From: Aquanectria penicillioides
Lineage: Eukaryota > Ascomycota > Sordariomycetes > Hypocreales > Nectriaceae
Assembly: GCA_003415625.1 (NCBI GenBank)
Contig: PYIU01000004.1
Coordinates: forward strand, 186,001-250,000
Direction: 5' to 3'
Length of the DNA stretch: 64,000 nucleotides
This document shows positions 21,567 to 33,392 of the stretch, in pieces; positions within the stretch are counted from its first letter, which is position 1; every line of letters starts with the position of its first letter. The notes under the pieces were generated by a model, which saw only the letters and a list, made by a program, of their open reading frames with translations, ran no database searches and had not been told where the DNA came from. A program made the position numbers and the translations under genes.

Positions 21567-22842
21567 CTAGTCGCTCTTGAATTGGTCAGTTCGCATCACG
21601 ATCAAGTAGTTTATCTTCCGTATTCCTTTCTCCTCCTTGCCGCCTGAGTCCTTGTCTGTATCGGCCTTCAGCTTGTCCAGCTCATATTCCCGAGCGAGCT
21701 TCTCTTTCTTTCTATCAATATTTTCCAAGTCCTCTGTCAATTTTCCATCTTCCTTCTCTCTTATCTTTGTTTCTTTCTTTTTCAACTCCTCCATCCCCTT
21801 TTCATAACGATGCGCAGCTTTCTTCATGCTGCGCTCCCATGCCTCCTCTTCGCGTTGACGATTCTTCAGGATCCTCTTCTCTCCACTTTTGCGAGACCGT
21901 TCACTTATTTTCACATGGAACCTGCTCACTGCCTTGTCTGGGACGCTCACGTCGGGTAGCAACTCAAGATCGAGGGCTGAAGTCCACGGCTCAAGTGCTT
22001 TCAACCGACGCTGTTGCCCATCGATAGACTGCGTGTCTTCGGCATTGTCGAATGGGGTTAGAATCTTTGAGCCCTTGTCAACTTTGCCTTCGTCGTCCAG
22101 AATTGGGATATTTGCAAGCTTGGCTACTGCAGCTAATTTGGCAACTTGAACTTGCAAACCACACGGCCCAAAAATATCTCTGTTCACCTCACGGATTAAT
22201 GTTTCAGCCCTGCTCTTTGAAACAGCCACTGTCCCAACCGTTGCAACAACGTTCAAGACACCACTGAGGACTTGAGCTGTCAGATCAGGAACAGCCCCCA
22301 CCACTGCGCCGGCCAGGTTAAGGACTTGCAACGGTGGGCTGGCAATGGTCACGCGGTTGAGGTTGTCGAGAAATTGAAGAAAGGCTTCGCGAGATATTCC
22401 AAAACTCTCCAGGATAGGAGGGTAGGCTCTGAGAAACGGCGAGCCTATCCTCCTTTCAGTGGCCGGAATAGCGACGACCTTATCCAGGTACGGTTGCGCC
22501 GAAATCCTTGTGTGGGACCTAGGTGCAAACCCTGGCAGATACGGCCGATGCCTTGATTGGGAAACCCTTGGTAGTGTCTGCTCCATATGCCCCTCCTGGT
22601 AAGTCACTAGGCAAGGGCCATTCCCCATTTCGCCTTGGTGAGTTGGATTGTTTCGATATCCGTCGAAGACTGGGTAAGTTGGTTGGGCCGTTGCTGGTTG
22701 TGGTTCTGATGCATTTGGCTCGTTGAAGAAGTCGGGGTAGGCTACCGTCGCATCTCTGTTTCTAGCTTGAGTAATCGTTCGTATGAGGACGGAAAGTAGG
22801 ATCAACCGACCTGAACCCAGAAGGGTCTCTGGTGGAGGCCAT
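21567..22842 (-). CDS. Uncharacterised fungal protein with charged coiled-coil C terminus
   Basis: A 408-residue protein, exon 1 at 22811-22842 (MASTRDPSGFR) and exon 2 at 21567-22761 with a 49-nt intron whose donor is GTCGGT. The family is not one I can name. The visible layout is a proline-rich, low-complexity N terminus to about residue 85, then a conserved-looking core beginning PFLRAYPPILESFGISREAFLQ. That runs into a hydrophobic, alanine/valine-rich helical segment (VLNLAGAVVGAVPDLTAQVL, then GTVAVSKSRAETLIREVN). From about 285 onward it is extremely charged (Lys/Glu/Arg) and heptad-like, consistent with a coiled coil. Fungal proteins of this layout are usually annotated only as hypothetical. 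No function is proposed. Confidence 0.75.
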
Positions 22843-23245
22843 CTTGTCTCTAGTCAGTCAGTGAACTTTTCAACGACCAAGAAGGTAAATGAAGGCGTGG
22901 GATATCAGAAAGTAGAGAACGTTTCGGGGATAATCATGTCTAAGGTTCTGAGGAACTCAGAACGTACGTATATTATCTCAGCTAGGACTATACAGCAACC
23001 AAAGTCCCACAATGGCTTAAATAGATGAGCAGTCGAATTGCTGATGGTGGGGACAACGCTTAAATTATTGGCCCGGGATTCGCCATGTGAGCTACAAATA
23101 TCCTAACTTATCCTCAAATCGGCGATATGGCCGTCTTATGTTATCACATTATCCATGTCATGGCTGCTGACTGCATTTGAGATCTTCATGCTCGGCATTT
23201 CAATCCCGAGATAAGTTCTCATTAAAGGCTTGAGCCATCTATTGT
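22843..23245. other. Intergenic
   Basis: Promoter of the orphan coiled-coil gene and 3' flank of the phospholipase. I see no gene. Confidence 0.5.
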
Positions 23246-26020
23246 TTATTTTAGAATTTCTAGGAGTGCGTTGTCTTGTTCCACTCTATTGGCCTTCTTT
23301 GCCAGGTACACGGTTCTCATCACCTGTCTAATTGTGTGGATAGCATAGTCGGACAGATTTGACTCAGATGTCTTAAAAAGTTGGTTGACCTGTTCCGGTG
23401 TCCAGATGAGGTTATAGGAATTGGAGAACGAGGCTTTCTGTCAACGTGTTAAACCAGAGCAGCCTTGGTCGAACGGAACGCTTACCGATGGGTTGAACCC
23501 CGAATTGACAGGATTCGTTAGGAGAGGACAATAGACAAGGTAAAGTTCGTTCCCGTTTTGTCTTATCCCTCTGAAAACCCTAGCATACTGTTCTGTAAAC
23601 TGAAATTCGGCACCTGGTTCTGTAGATGCCGCGCTCCTTGACGGGGCAGCGTCCAGCTTATTCAGAGGGTTAAACAAGTCTGTCTGTTCTTCTATTTCAA
23701 TGCTGCAATCGTCGGCAAAGTTCTGAAGGCGCCGAACCGCAGAGTTTGTTTGAACATCCGAGGAAGCATCAAATGCCAGAATGAGGTCAGCTTGACGCTC
23801 GGGTCTTGCGAGGATGTGATTCGGAAGATTGTTCGACATGCCACTGTCCATGAGCCTGACCCTCCCCTGGGCTTCCCATGGGTCGGTCTCTTCTTTGGGG
23901 TTGTTTGCGCTCTTGAGCACGTCTAGCTTTGTATCAGGGCGTCTTGGCTGAGTCGAAAACGATCGGTGCTCCGCAGTCACCTTGGCCGTGACTCTTTCAC
24001 CGCTCCAAGAGACATTCAAATGCAATTTCGGCAGATCCGCTGCCGAGTTCTCTTCTTTGAACCTGCTTGAAAAGTATACCAGATGCTTTTTTGAAGTGGA
24101 ATTCGACTGAAGCCCGAGCTCGGGCAGATAAGTTGCAGGGCTGACGACCAGATGTTCCCACGACACGGAGGCATACAGCCGCCGCAGGACCTTGTATGCC
24201 GCTGCCTTTGCGGTCCACACGATGGATAAATAGCGCGCAATTGTTTCTTTTCGTTGCACGGGATCCTGCATCCCAATGAGTAGCTTATTCAGCTCGTCCC
24301 ACTCTCTTGTAGTAAACACACGCTCAGCTAGGAGTTCAAGAAATTTACCCTTCGAGCGAATAGCCAGATCGGATAAGCGGGATGCGTCAAGCACACTCAT
24401 TCCAATATGGTGCTGGTTCAATTCTAAAGCGTCTTCTTCCTCTTCTTGAGGAACAAGGCTCTTCCCCATACCGTAGAAAGGGTTAGGGTCGTGGCCTGCT
24501 CGGATGGGGTTGGCCCATAGTCGCTCCCACCGCTTCATACTTATAAATCTATTGATCGCAAACAAAACACGAGACATTGCAGTTCCTTTGGGCAAGGAAG
24601 CTAGCAAGGCAGAAATGTAGCCTGATAGGGGCCCTGCTGGGGCACTGGTGCACTGTCCCAACAGGAGAGAAAAGGATTGTTCTGGACGCCGGTCAACAGA
24701 TTTGCCGGAGACAAAGGAACGTCCCCAAGCCCACGTAGGGATGTATCTCTGAACTTCAGGGCATCCTATTTCAAGGGGCGAGATTTCAAACCACTGAAAG
24801 AGGCTCTTGGAAGGAAATGGCCGTGGCTTTTCCTTAGGGGAGGAGTTTTGGGGAGGGGGCAATTTGAGGTAGTCCAACTCGTGTTGAGCCATGGATCCCA
24901 TTGGGGGCTCTCCTTTGCTGATGGACGAGTCTCTGTTTGCCTTTACTCCCGAAGAATTCTCCGGTGCTCGCCTTACGGCAGTAAATATCGGCATCGGCTC
25001 GGCCCCCTTATCAATGCCTGCTCGAGACCACATTTTTGATAGCTGGAAGCTGGCCCGACTCAGTTTGGCACCAGGCCTGCGGGAAAGAAATTGGTATGTC
25101 GTGATCAATGTCGCATAGAGATCCATTATCCCAAGCCCAATGATGCTGCATTGGGCCTTTCGGACCAAGGGGCCGATGAGAAAGTAGACTCCTCTGCTAC
25201 TCCGAACAACGGTGTCCAAAGCTGAGATACTTATCGGGTGCATGAGTTCTTTGGCCACTGAGAGATAATGCTCAGTTAACCTGGATATATCTTGACGGGC
25301 GATTGTGTAGTATGCCCCCAGTGTCCAGCAGCTTCCGCTGACACCAGCAGTCCATGTGATGCAATCCCATAGATGACTCTTCTTGCAGCCCGATATGAAG
25401 GCTGAAAAGCCGTACATCGCTCTGTATCCCCCGCCGGAACCTCCCAAAGCGACGAGTGGCACATCCCGAGGGTCAACAGTTTCATCTGGGCCTAATTCGA
25501 GAAATCTGTGGAGTGAGTTTGAGCCCCAGGAAGAGATTCTTTGTTGGCGTAATTCGATGAATCGCTTTTCTTTCGGGTGTAAGGAGGATGAGCACCGGAC
25601 GTCTGCATCCCATTCCAGTTCCGGGTAGGCTCTGAGATCTTTATCATCGCGCCGGAGCAGGGTTTTGATCTCAGCCAGATCAACGGCCCTCTGATGCCAT
25701 CTCTGGACGATCTTCTTGACACGGGGTTGGCTTTCTAGAACATTGTCCGATGATGACGGTGCGCCATGTGACGGGGTAAAGTCCCGTGAGGCTGATGTTC
25801 TGGGCAGCACCAGAGAACCGCCGTGGTTTCTGAGCGGAACAATCCGAGGGCCGCCTCGGACGGAATGATGTCGGCATTTGCCGCGATGAAGCTGCCCCTT
25901 GACTCGGGAGAGCGCGGAGGAGATGGGCGTCGTCTCAAAGAGCGATACCAGGGCGCAGAGGCAGTACGCCTTGACATAGAGGTATGCCGGGGACTGGCGT
26001 ACCGCCCTGAAAACCACCAT
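23246..26020 (-). CDS. Cytosolic phospholipase A2-type lysophospholipase with N-terminal hydrophobic segment
   Basis: About 908 residues, exons 23486-26020 and 23246-23437 with a 48-nt intron. Splicing joins FNPS to KASFSNSYNLIWTPEQVNQL. The first ATG is at 26020; the frame extends slightly upstream without one. A PLA2c catalytic domain is evident. The glycine-rich oxyanion loop is PLVALGGSGGGYRAM (about 190-203), the serine elbow is GVSGSCW (about 226-232), and the catalytic aspartate is in VRLMDSGMSNNLP. Such enzymes cleave acyl chains from phospholipids or lysophospholipids with a Ser-Asp dyad. The N terminus (AYLYVKAYCLCALVSLF) is hydrophobic and could anchor it to a membrane. An insert of over 100 residues between the serine and the aspartate is proline/lysine-rich. 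No C2 domain is visible. Confidence 0.88.
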
Positions 26021-28462
26021 GATTGTGGTGACAATCAGATGTATCAAGACAGGACCTCGGCGAGAAAGAGCTCATGTTTCCGGGTTTCCTGGAGGTTGTC
26101 GTCGACCGTGAGTGGGTACTTGCTTGTCAGCGGCCAGAGATGTCTTGATTTCAATCTGTAGTGTTCCATTCGCGGAGCCTACTCGACGCACGTGCGCCAC
26201 GTGTGCTACGACAGCTAATCAGCAACACCAAGCTCAAACGCGAGCCAACCACGAGAATAAAGGTTACAGAGGAGGTGTAAGTTTATTTCGTAGACTGGCA
26301 TACGTTTTTTTACTGGTGTTCAACATGGGCTAGCGGCCCTTTGTCATGGTGTCACAGATACAAGACGGAGACGATCACTCCCGACTGTGCAGGCCAAATC
26401 ACAAAAGGCGTGATCAAACTCCCATGTATGTATTCTCGGATTGGTTTATTTGCCTCATAGCACCATTCCTTCTCTGGCCTGCTAGCATTCATTAGGGCCA
26501 TGCGCAAACCAAGCTTTTGAGCCCCGACCCAAGAAATACGTCTTAAAATAAGTGGATGAAGAAGGAAATGCTGAGCCTTACAACAAAACTCCATAGGGCA
26601 GTTGACAACACGTAGTGGACCACAGGGTCGCATTACGGGGCTCGTAGGGGGGGCTATCGCGGTGCTAAAATAGCCGCTTTGAGGCACCGCAATAAGGACC
26701 ACTCATATGGATCTCAACGACCAAGACATGCAACTAGGCGGTCTCTATCTATATGTTAGACCACGACAGTTGCAGATCATTGTACCACAACTAGTGATAT
26801 TCTAAGAAGGAAACTATGTCGGTGCAGGCGAGCATAATCGCCTCTGCATATGTTAGCCTACGTGTTTCCAAGTCAAAAGTACACTGTCTACTAAGGATGC
26901 CGGCTTCCCTAGATAGAGAAAGCACATGTAAAACCTAGGGCACCTAATTTAACTCACTGCGCTGGGTACAGTAGGGAAACAGGCATATAGAAGCAATTCT
27001 CCGTTCTACATCATTAATCACTCGCGAATGACAGTGGGGATACTGGCGTCTCGTCACAGTGGTGGAATAGATATGCAATTTGTGAACAAGGCAAACAATG
27101 GTCAATTCACACACAACGCATTTAAAAACCTTCTTCTTTAGCGCCCTACAGAGCACTGTGATCCTCTAGCTAATATGATATCACTGTATTGTTATTTTTT
27201 ACTTATGTCGACGCTTTGGATGAGAGGCAGAGTCTGCGATTGCCAAATGGCCAAGCTACCCTACATCGATGACACAGGGTGGAATTTAGACAGGGCACAA
27301 AATGGACTAATTAACCCACCGCTAAATGAACATTTCCCAAAGCTTTCTTATCGTTCAATGCCTCGATAGCCGCAACTCGCAATATCCGTACATGGCCGCA
27401 GGGATGCAACCCAGCGGACTGTTTGTGGCGCTGAGGCTCGGACCAGGATCCGATGCCCCCATCTCCGAATGGACGGTGGCCAAGGCGTATGATCGACAAG
27501 TGTGCATTCCAGGACCACGTGTTTCTGACGCACACACCACGTTGCAGGTGCTGGTCCTGGATGCATGCTGTTGAGACCTAGTCCTAGTACCTAAGTTGGC
27601 GCAACTCGATCAATCAATGGGATGCCATCGTGGTGAGACCGCCTTCTGTTTTAATCGTGCCGATTCAGGAGAGCACTTGTACAGGTAGCGGCAGAAGCCC
27701 GCCCCAGGGATTGTGCACAGACAGCGGACATTGGCTTGGCTGACAACGTTGACATGTGATGGGGGCAACGAGGTCCGGGTTGGGGCAAGAAAGCCGTGTT
27801 TTCGCGAGAGAAGTTGCATGGGCTCGACTGCTGGGATTACGGGCCTGGCGCGGCTTTGCACATATCAAGAATCCTCTGGTTGGCGGGCAAGCTATGTTCC
27901 CCTGAAGCAAAGGGCGTTGCCATCTCCACTCCCTCATCGTTCACGCGGGCAACTGACTCTTGCAAGCCACAAACGGGGCTTCTTACCGGCTCTCAGAAGA
28001 AATCTGCTCACCATCTGGCCCAAGCTCAAAGTCGAAGTGCTTGACAAGATTTGATACTGCGGAATTAGATTCAGCTTTTGCACAAAACGAAATCTAATCT
28101 ACCGCTTTCTATCCCAAAGTATCCATCTCTAACTCTGAAGCCAAGGCCAGTCATTCCGGGCTCGTGTGTATTCCGTGCAGATTTTACCTACATCGCTACT
28201 CCATCCTCCCGGCCCACTCCCCCCGCCTGAGACGGCACCACCAAGTCTTCAGCCCAACCGGAAAGCTCCGCGCGGTTTCTTAGTGCATTCCGAGTCATCT
28301 ATTGAGGTAACCTATTCTGGTCGGTTCATTATTGGTATCATCTCCCGAGCGAGCACCCCAGATGATAGTGATCATTCATCATTACTGGACTACTATGACT
28401 TTTTTCCGTCCGTTTTTCCGTCCGTTTTTTTTTCCGTCTGTGTTTTATCGATCCCTCCAAAA
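26021..28462. other. Gene-poor stretch
   Basis: The phospholipase 5' flank, then about 2 kb with small frames only (for example 26352-26702 minus and 27713-28054 plus), none recognisable. A short T-rich tandem (TTTTTCCGTCCG units) occurs at 28398-28440. Confidence 0.45.
28398..28440 (+). repeat. Short T-rich tandem repeat
   Basis: About three imperfect copies of TTTTTCCGTCCG, just beyond the 3' end of the rhodopsin-like gene. Confidence 0.5.
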
Positions 28463-29876
28463 TTACCTGGGTACGGTCCTGATGTGGACTAGTTCGATGT
28501 CACTGGCGTTGCTCTTCTTGCCGTCGTCCCATGGATCGTCCCCGTTCGAGGTTGAGGATGACAGATGCGACGGGCGTTTCGGGTTCCCGGATGTTGTGGA
28601 CCGATCAGTCTTCACCCCGTATGGCTCGTTGATCATCTTGAACCCCGACTCCGCCGGCCGCGGATTTGCCGACTTGGAGTAACTGTTCGAGTTGTATGGG
28701 TAATCAGAGCCTCGTCTGCCTCTGAAGAATGGCCGTAGTGCTGGCAAGCATGCGATGACGAGGCCGATATTGGCGTCTAGCGCGCTCCATAGCTCTGTGA
28801 AGTGAACACATTAGAATCTATTCACCCAGGGTTCGAATGAAGGCTGATATGGCGCATACCAACTAAACTTAGCGGCACGGCGCTGTTTACTACCGATGTT
28901 TGGATCGTAATAAATCGGACGAGGCAGAAAATGATGTCAATGAGGCCAAGGAGGAAGGTGCAGTAAACACCCATCTTTAGCTTCCACTTCATCTGCAGGC
29001 CGGGTACGAGGAGCCATGGGAGGATGAAGACTATCAGCTTGTTAGGAAAAGAACGATAATAACGTTGTAGATGCAACCTCGAGAGAAAGCTTACTGAGAA
29101 GATTGCCAAAGAAATGCAGTGCCCAGGCGACCTGGAAAACCTTGGCCGTGTTGGAAGTTGGACATGCTGTCTCGGGATCCAGGGACCTACAGCACAAGCT
29201 TGTTAGTCGAGTTTGAAAAGGCGTATCCGGCAAGATTTATCGTCAACTGACCAGTTGCTCTCGATTGGCAGGCATGAGAGGAAGAGCGTCAAGATGCTTG
29301 CAAGGTAGGCGAGGACGCAATAACCAACTGTAACCCAGAGAAATATCCTCCTCTTGACCATGAATACAGGAAATACTTGTAGATAAATGGCGAGGAGTGC
29401 GGCTTTGCAGAGGTAGAATGTTGAGTAAAAGGGGATGCTGCTGGCCCAAAAGTACTAGACGTCGTGATGTTAGCTACCGCAGCTCGTGCGGGTTCTTGCC
29501 TCACAACGTTAACGATGGGCATTTACCTTGAGAATGAGAGAGATCTCTTCGGGGGAGCCGTCGTAACCTTCGAGCGTGGTCATGACTTGTGGCTCGAGGG
29601 CACCCATGCGCGAAAACTTGATGTCGAAGGCGGAGGTTGCGACGGAGGAGACCCACGCGAGACACATCAAGATGTCGCTGCTGAGGATTTTGCGTTTCTG
29701 GATCTTAATGCGCAGATATAGACGCGCAACAATGAGGGCGGCGGCAATGGTGATGAGAGTCCATTGCGGCACCTGGAACCAACATGATGTTGTCAGTCAT
29801 TGCTCACACAAGGAGAAGAGGGTCGGTCGGGGCGACGAACCAGCACACCAATAGGTCCGGGAGCTGCGAGAGGCAT
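28463..29876 (-). CDS. Rhodopsin-domain integral membrane protein (Pth11-like, no CFEM)
   Basis: A 359-residue seven-helix protein in six exons (29841-29876, 29527-29772, 29252-29454, 29095-29186, 28860-29030, 28463-28794), summing to 360 codons. The first exon is only 12 codons. Helices in order include PQWTLITIAAALIVARLYL, a KRKILSSDILMCLAWVSSVA segment, YFWASSIPFYSTFYL, VGYCVLAYLASILTLFLSC, ALHFFGNLLIFILPWLLV, and VYCTFLLGLIDIIFCLVRF. The terminal signature ELWSALDANIGLVIACLPALRPFF is diagnostic of the fungal rhodopsin-like domain family. The roughly 80-residue tail is hydrophilic, with serine/asparagine runs, and presumably cytosolic. Related Pth11 proteins sense surface or nutrient cues at the plasma membrane. 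No CFEM cysteine domain is present and the ligand is unknown. Confidence 0.92.
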
Positions 29877-32813
29877 CGTAAGTACGCGTCCAACGACGAC
29901 GGTGACGAGCACGACGCCCCAGAGCAGAGCAGAAACGCTGCACGGATGGTGGAATGGGCCAGATCAGTGGGGTTAAAGGGTTTTCGTATTGACTTCTGCA
30001 GGCCGTGTTTTGGCTGCCCTTATCATGGTGGACATGCGGCACCGAGGATGTGGACGCACCGAGGAGCTTCATGCTGCCAAAACTCGAGCTCCACCACGTC
30101 ATGCAGGGGATTGGGAAGCTTCAAAAACCCCTACAGGTGCTTCACACACTACGCACGCCACTCGACTGTTGCTTCTTCCCCGGATGTATGAAGCCTAGCG
30201 CGGGTCGACGACGGGCGCACGAGTCAACCAGACTGTCTCGGCCAGGGCTTCCGGTCCATCCCCGAAGGGCCCAAGACGCTGGAGGGCCCAGTTCCGCCGA
30301 CAATGCCATTTGTCGAGACTGGAATTTGCAAGCCACGGCTGCGCCACCAACATGGTTATGAACTTGTGGACGGCATGGGAGGGAGCGCTCTGCTGGTTTC
30401 CACAAGCAGCCAGCCTCCCATCACGGCCGAGCAGAGATGAGAGACGCGCCGAGTTGATGAATGTATTTGCTGAGCTGGGTTGGTTCTGCTTGGCGTCGGG
30501 CATTGCTGAGGGCCCGGGACAGACGAGATCGGTTTGTCTCACCAACCCTGCCTTCTATACCTTCCCGTTGGTTCTTTGGCGCTTGAGAAACAATGCACTG
30601 TGCTCTGCTTCTCAAGGGAGCATGGCCAGCGCTCCCATGTCTCACACAAAAAACCACTCGCCCCAACACTGGGAAATGATTGACGGACGAGGCCGGAGCC
30701 GCGTATTCGGTCCACCGCCAGGGCTTAGCCATGGCGGCCCGGTTCAGGCTCTAGAGACGATAGAGACGATGCTTTGCGGGCTGAAACTGCGGGCACAAGA
30801 GGGAAATACCAGTGGTTGCTTGGCCCTAGGTATTTCCTCACAGCGGAGTTCGCATCAGCAACGGCACCACCAGCGGCAGGGTCCGGTCCCATCGAGATGG
30901 CTGTCCCAAATGGCGTTGCCGCAACATCCAGCATCGCCCGAACAGGCAGAAGTTCAAGATTGGCTCGACCTTGAATGGGAAGAGTTACGAGGGTGGAGCC
31001 AGGGCTCGCCCATGTTGAATGGTTGCATCCATCGCGACAGCTGGGCCCTCGCCTGGTCAAAACCCGCCCCGCAGCGATCCTTGCAGCACTAATAAAAGTA
31101 GCTACTGAGATGAGATAGCGCGTGCTGCTAGGTGCCGCAAGGCATCAAGTTGCAACTCCTTTGGCCTCAGTCAACCTGTGGTGGCAACATGGATGATATG
31201 GTACATGTCTTATCGGAATGCGAATTTTGCCCAATGTGGCTGCTCTTTGCCGGCGGTCTCTTTCTTTTCCGCCTTGCTTTATTGTATGTGGCGTTGCGTA
31301 TCTGGCTCCATTCTGCCCTAATTGTGGACTCAGAAAGCACCTGAAGGGTCATTCATGCACGCGCTTGGACCCTGAGTGGCCTCTCGACGTTCCAAGCCGT
31401 TGCCAGCTTGTGAGGGGATGGAGAAGAATGGTTGGATTGGGGCTTGAAACAAGACCTGAATCGCCAAGATGTATTTTAAAGATGTCTCGTGACGAGACAA
31501 CCCTTTGTGCATGTCAAGGGCTGAGGCCTCTGGCAGCACCATCAGGATAGACACGGCCATGCCCGAAACAGAGGGATATGGATCAGGAGGTATGAATACC
31601 GCGGCCCAAGAGCTGTTTCTGGACAGGATGAGATGTCCTTGATACAAGGTAACTATATATAATCGGGAGGTGCACTGTTGACTCGAACGCTTGGTGATGA
31701 GTCGTGAACTGGATGAGTATTTCGAAACAGCCGCTGGCACAAGACTAGGCGTAGTGGAAGTCGAAATGGGAAGACGAGGCATCCTGACACATTGTAGAGA
31801 ATAAGCAATCTTCCCCATAGCTTGGAAAACAACTCTATGATGATGTACTCCGCTTTGAAACTGACCACTTTTTCTTCATCCTTTGCAGCTGGTCCCAGAT
31901 CCGGTCTTGGTGGAACCACGTCCCCACCAAGTGCTGTTGGTAACGCTGTTCGGCAGCATCACGTCGGGGATATCATCATATCATACGAGATGGATTGCTA
32001 ACCCACCTCTGTTCAAGAGGATAGCCATCGATGGCCTATACGGCATAGAGCTTGCGTGTGAAGAATGGGTGCGTTTTGTGATTGAAGCTGGCAACTCAAA
32101 GACGCTGACTCGCGCTCATTTTGAGATACTAATCTCATCTGAAGTTCCCGAGAGCAAGACCATCCCGCTCTGACCACGGACGTTATAATGACAGCGGTAT
32201 CCGGCCACCGGCAGAGGGAGATACAAGGTATAAGTTCGGGTCGCTTGCAACACCCCATGCCCACTTTATGTCCACTTCGCGACGTGCGAGTGGGTGGGAA
32301 TCCCCTCAAGTTTGCGGGGTACCCCACACTTTTGTCCAACGGGGCGGGTAATTTGGGCCAGATCTTCGCGATTGATCCGACCGGGCCCCACATGCCGATG
32401 CACCGCAAGGACCGCAGGCACTATCCGCACAGGTGACACGACACAGGTGACGGGCGGGAGGCGGCACAGGCTGTTTCTCATGTGAAAGGGCGTTGCTGTG
32501 CTTTGGAATCTCGGACGACCCTGGCCCATCTCGACGATGCCGGCTCGGGCTGGGCCAATGCTGCGCGAGCACGTTCCGCGGACGATCTGAAAGCGACAGG
32601 ACGAGTCTGGACCACGACAAATGACGAGGCCCTGCAGCCCGAGCCGGCCACGGCTATAGCGGCAAAACAGAACAAAAGATGGAGACCCTGTTACATCGAG
32701 GCCGGGAGCCCAGCAGCATGTTGCCTCGTCCAGCATCGCTGCCGCCGGGAGACCGAACGTAAAGGGCGTTTAGGCCGCGGCTGTCTTTGTTTCTGGCGAG
32801 TCCATCTATGCAG

Positions 32814-32847
32814 GGTGTGTGAGTGAGTGTGAGTGTGAGTGAGTGTG

Positions 32848-32897
<50 letters not shown>
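32814..32897 (+). repeat. GT microsatellite
   Basis: Imperfect GTGAGT repeats give way to an uninterrupted GT run of roughly 40 bases. The site is about 500 bases upstream of the MFS gene. Confidence 0.9.
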
Positions 32898-32898
<1 letters not shown>

Positions 32899-33308
32899 CC
32901 AGCCGTGGGTGAGACTACCGTAGGCGACTATTCTATGCCCTCTATCTATCCCGGCCGAGACTATTAGCTCGTCGTGGTCGACTGCCGCGCTGCGCTCTCG
33001 ACGCCGTGTGATCAGCCTCGCGCCTTGCCACGACCAAACATTCCACAGCACATCTACCCGCCCTCTCATTTTGGTTTTCAACAGCTTCACTTCCTCCGGC
33101 AGTTCGGTATGTGGGGAGAGAATCACCAACGCTTTTTTTTTTTTAGTCACTTGCTAGGGACGTTGATTCCAAACTTGGCCGCCAGCTCTCTCTCCACATC
33201 CCGCATCGGGTTCTCGCCAGTCGATCCCCAGATGGATCTCGGGTTGTGGTCCGCTACAGACGCGGTCAAGGCCACGTCCCGCCACACCATGTCAGCCTGA
33301 GACTCAGC

Positions 33309-33316
33309 TATATATA
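33309..33316 (+). promoter_or_regulatory. TATA-like element of the MFS gene
   Basis: TATATATA, 77-84 bases upstream of the ATG at 33393, a normal distance for a fungal promoter. Confidence 0.4.
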
Positions 33317-33392
33317 ACCAAGACTCGAGCAGGTTGCAAACTCCACGCGTCAAGAAAGAACTCCTGCAGGTACACACTCATCATCAGCTGCC

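Larger units (their letters stand above)
29877..33392. other. Gene-poor, relatively GC-rich stretch
   Basis: About 3.5 kb. Long overlapping frames in several phases (the longest plus-strand one, 30310-31092, would encode 260 residues) share no recognisable domain and look like chance frames in GC-richer DNA. Contains the GT microsatellite at 32814-32897 and the promoter of the MFS gene at 33393. Confidence 0.45.

Noticed and set aside
5784..26020. Secondary-metabolite cluster
   Set aside because: No polyketide synthase, peptide synthetase, terpene cyclase or prenyltransferase is present among the hydrolases, carriers and regulators.
26021..26047. Upstream extension of the phospholipase
   Set aside because: The codon at 26047 is TTG; the first ATG is at 26020.
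30310..31092. 260-codon open frame on the plus strand
   Set aside because: It overlaps several equally long frames on both strands in a GC-richer stretch, has no recognisable motif and no supporting exon structure.
32266..32736. 156-codon minus-strand frame
   Set aside because: No domain is recognisable, other frames overlap it, and it lies in a probable promoter region.
32806..33150. Histidine/threonine-repeat frame on the minus strand
   Set aside because: It is simply the GT microsatellite read as codons.
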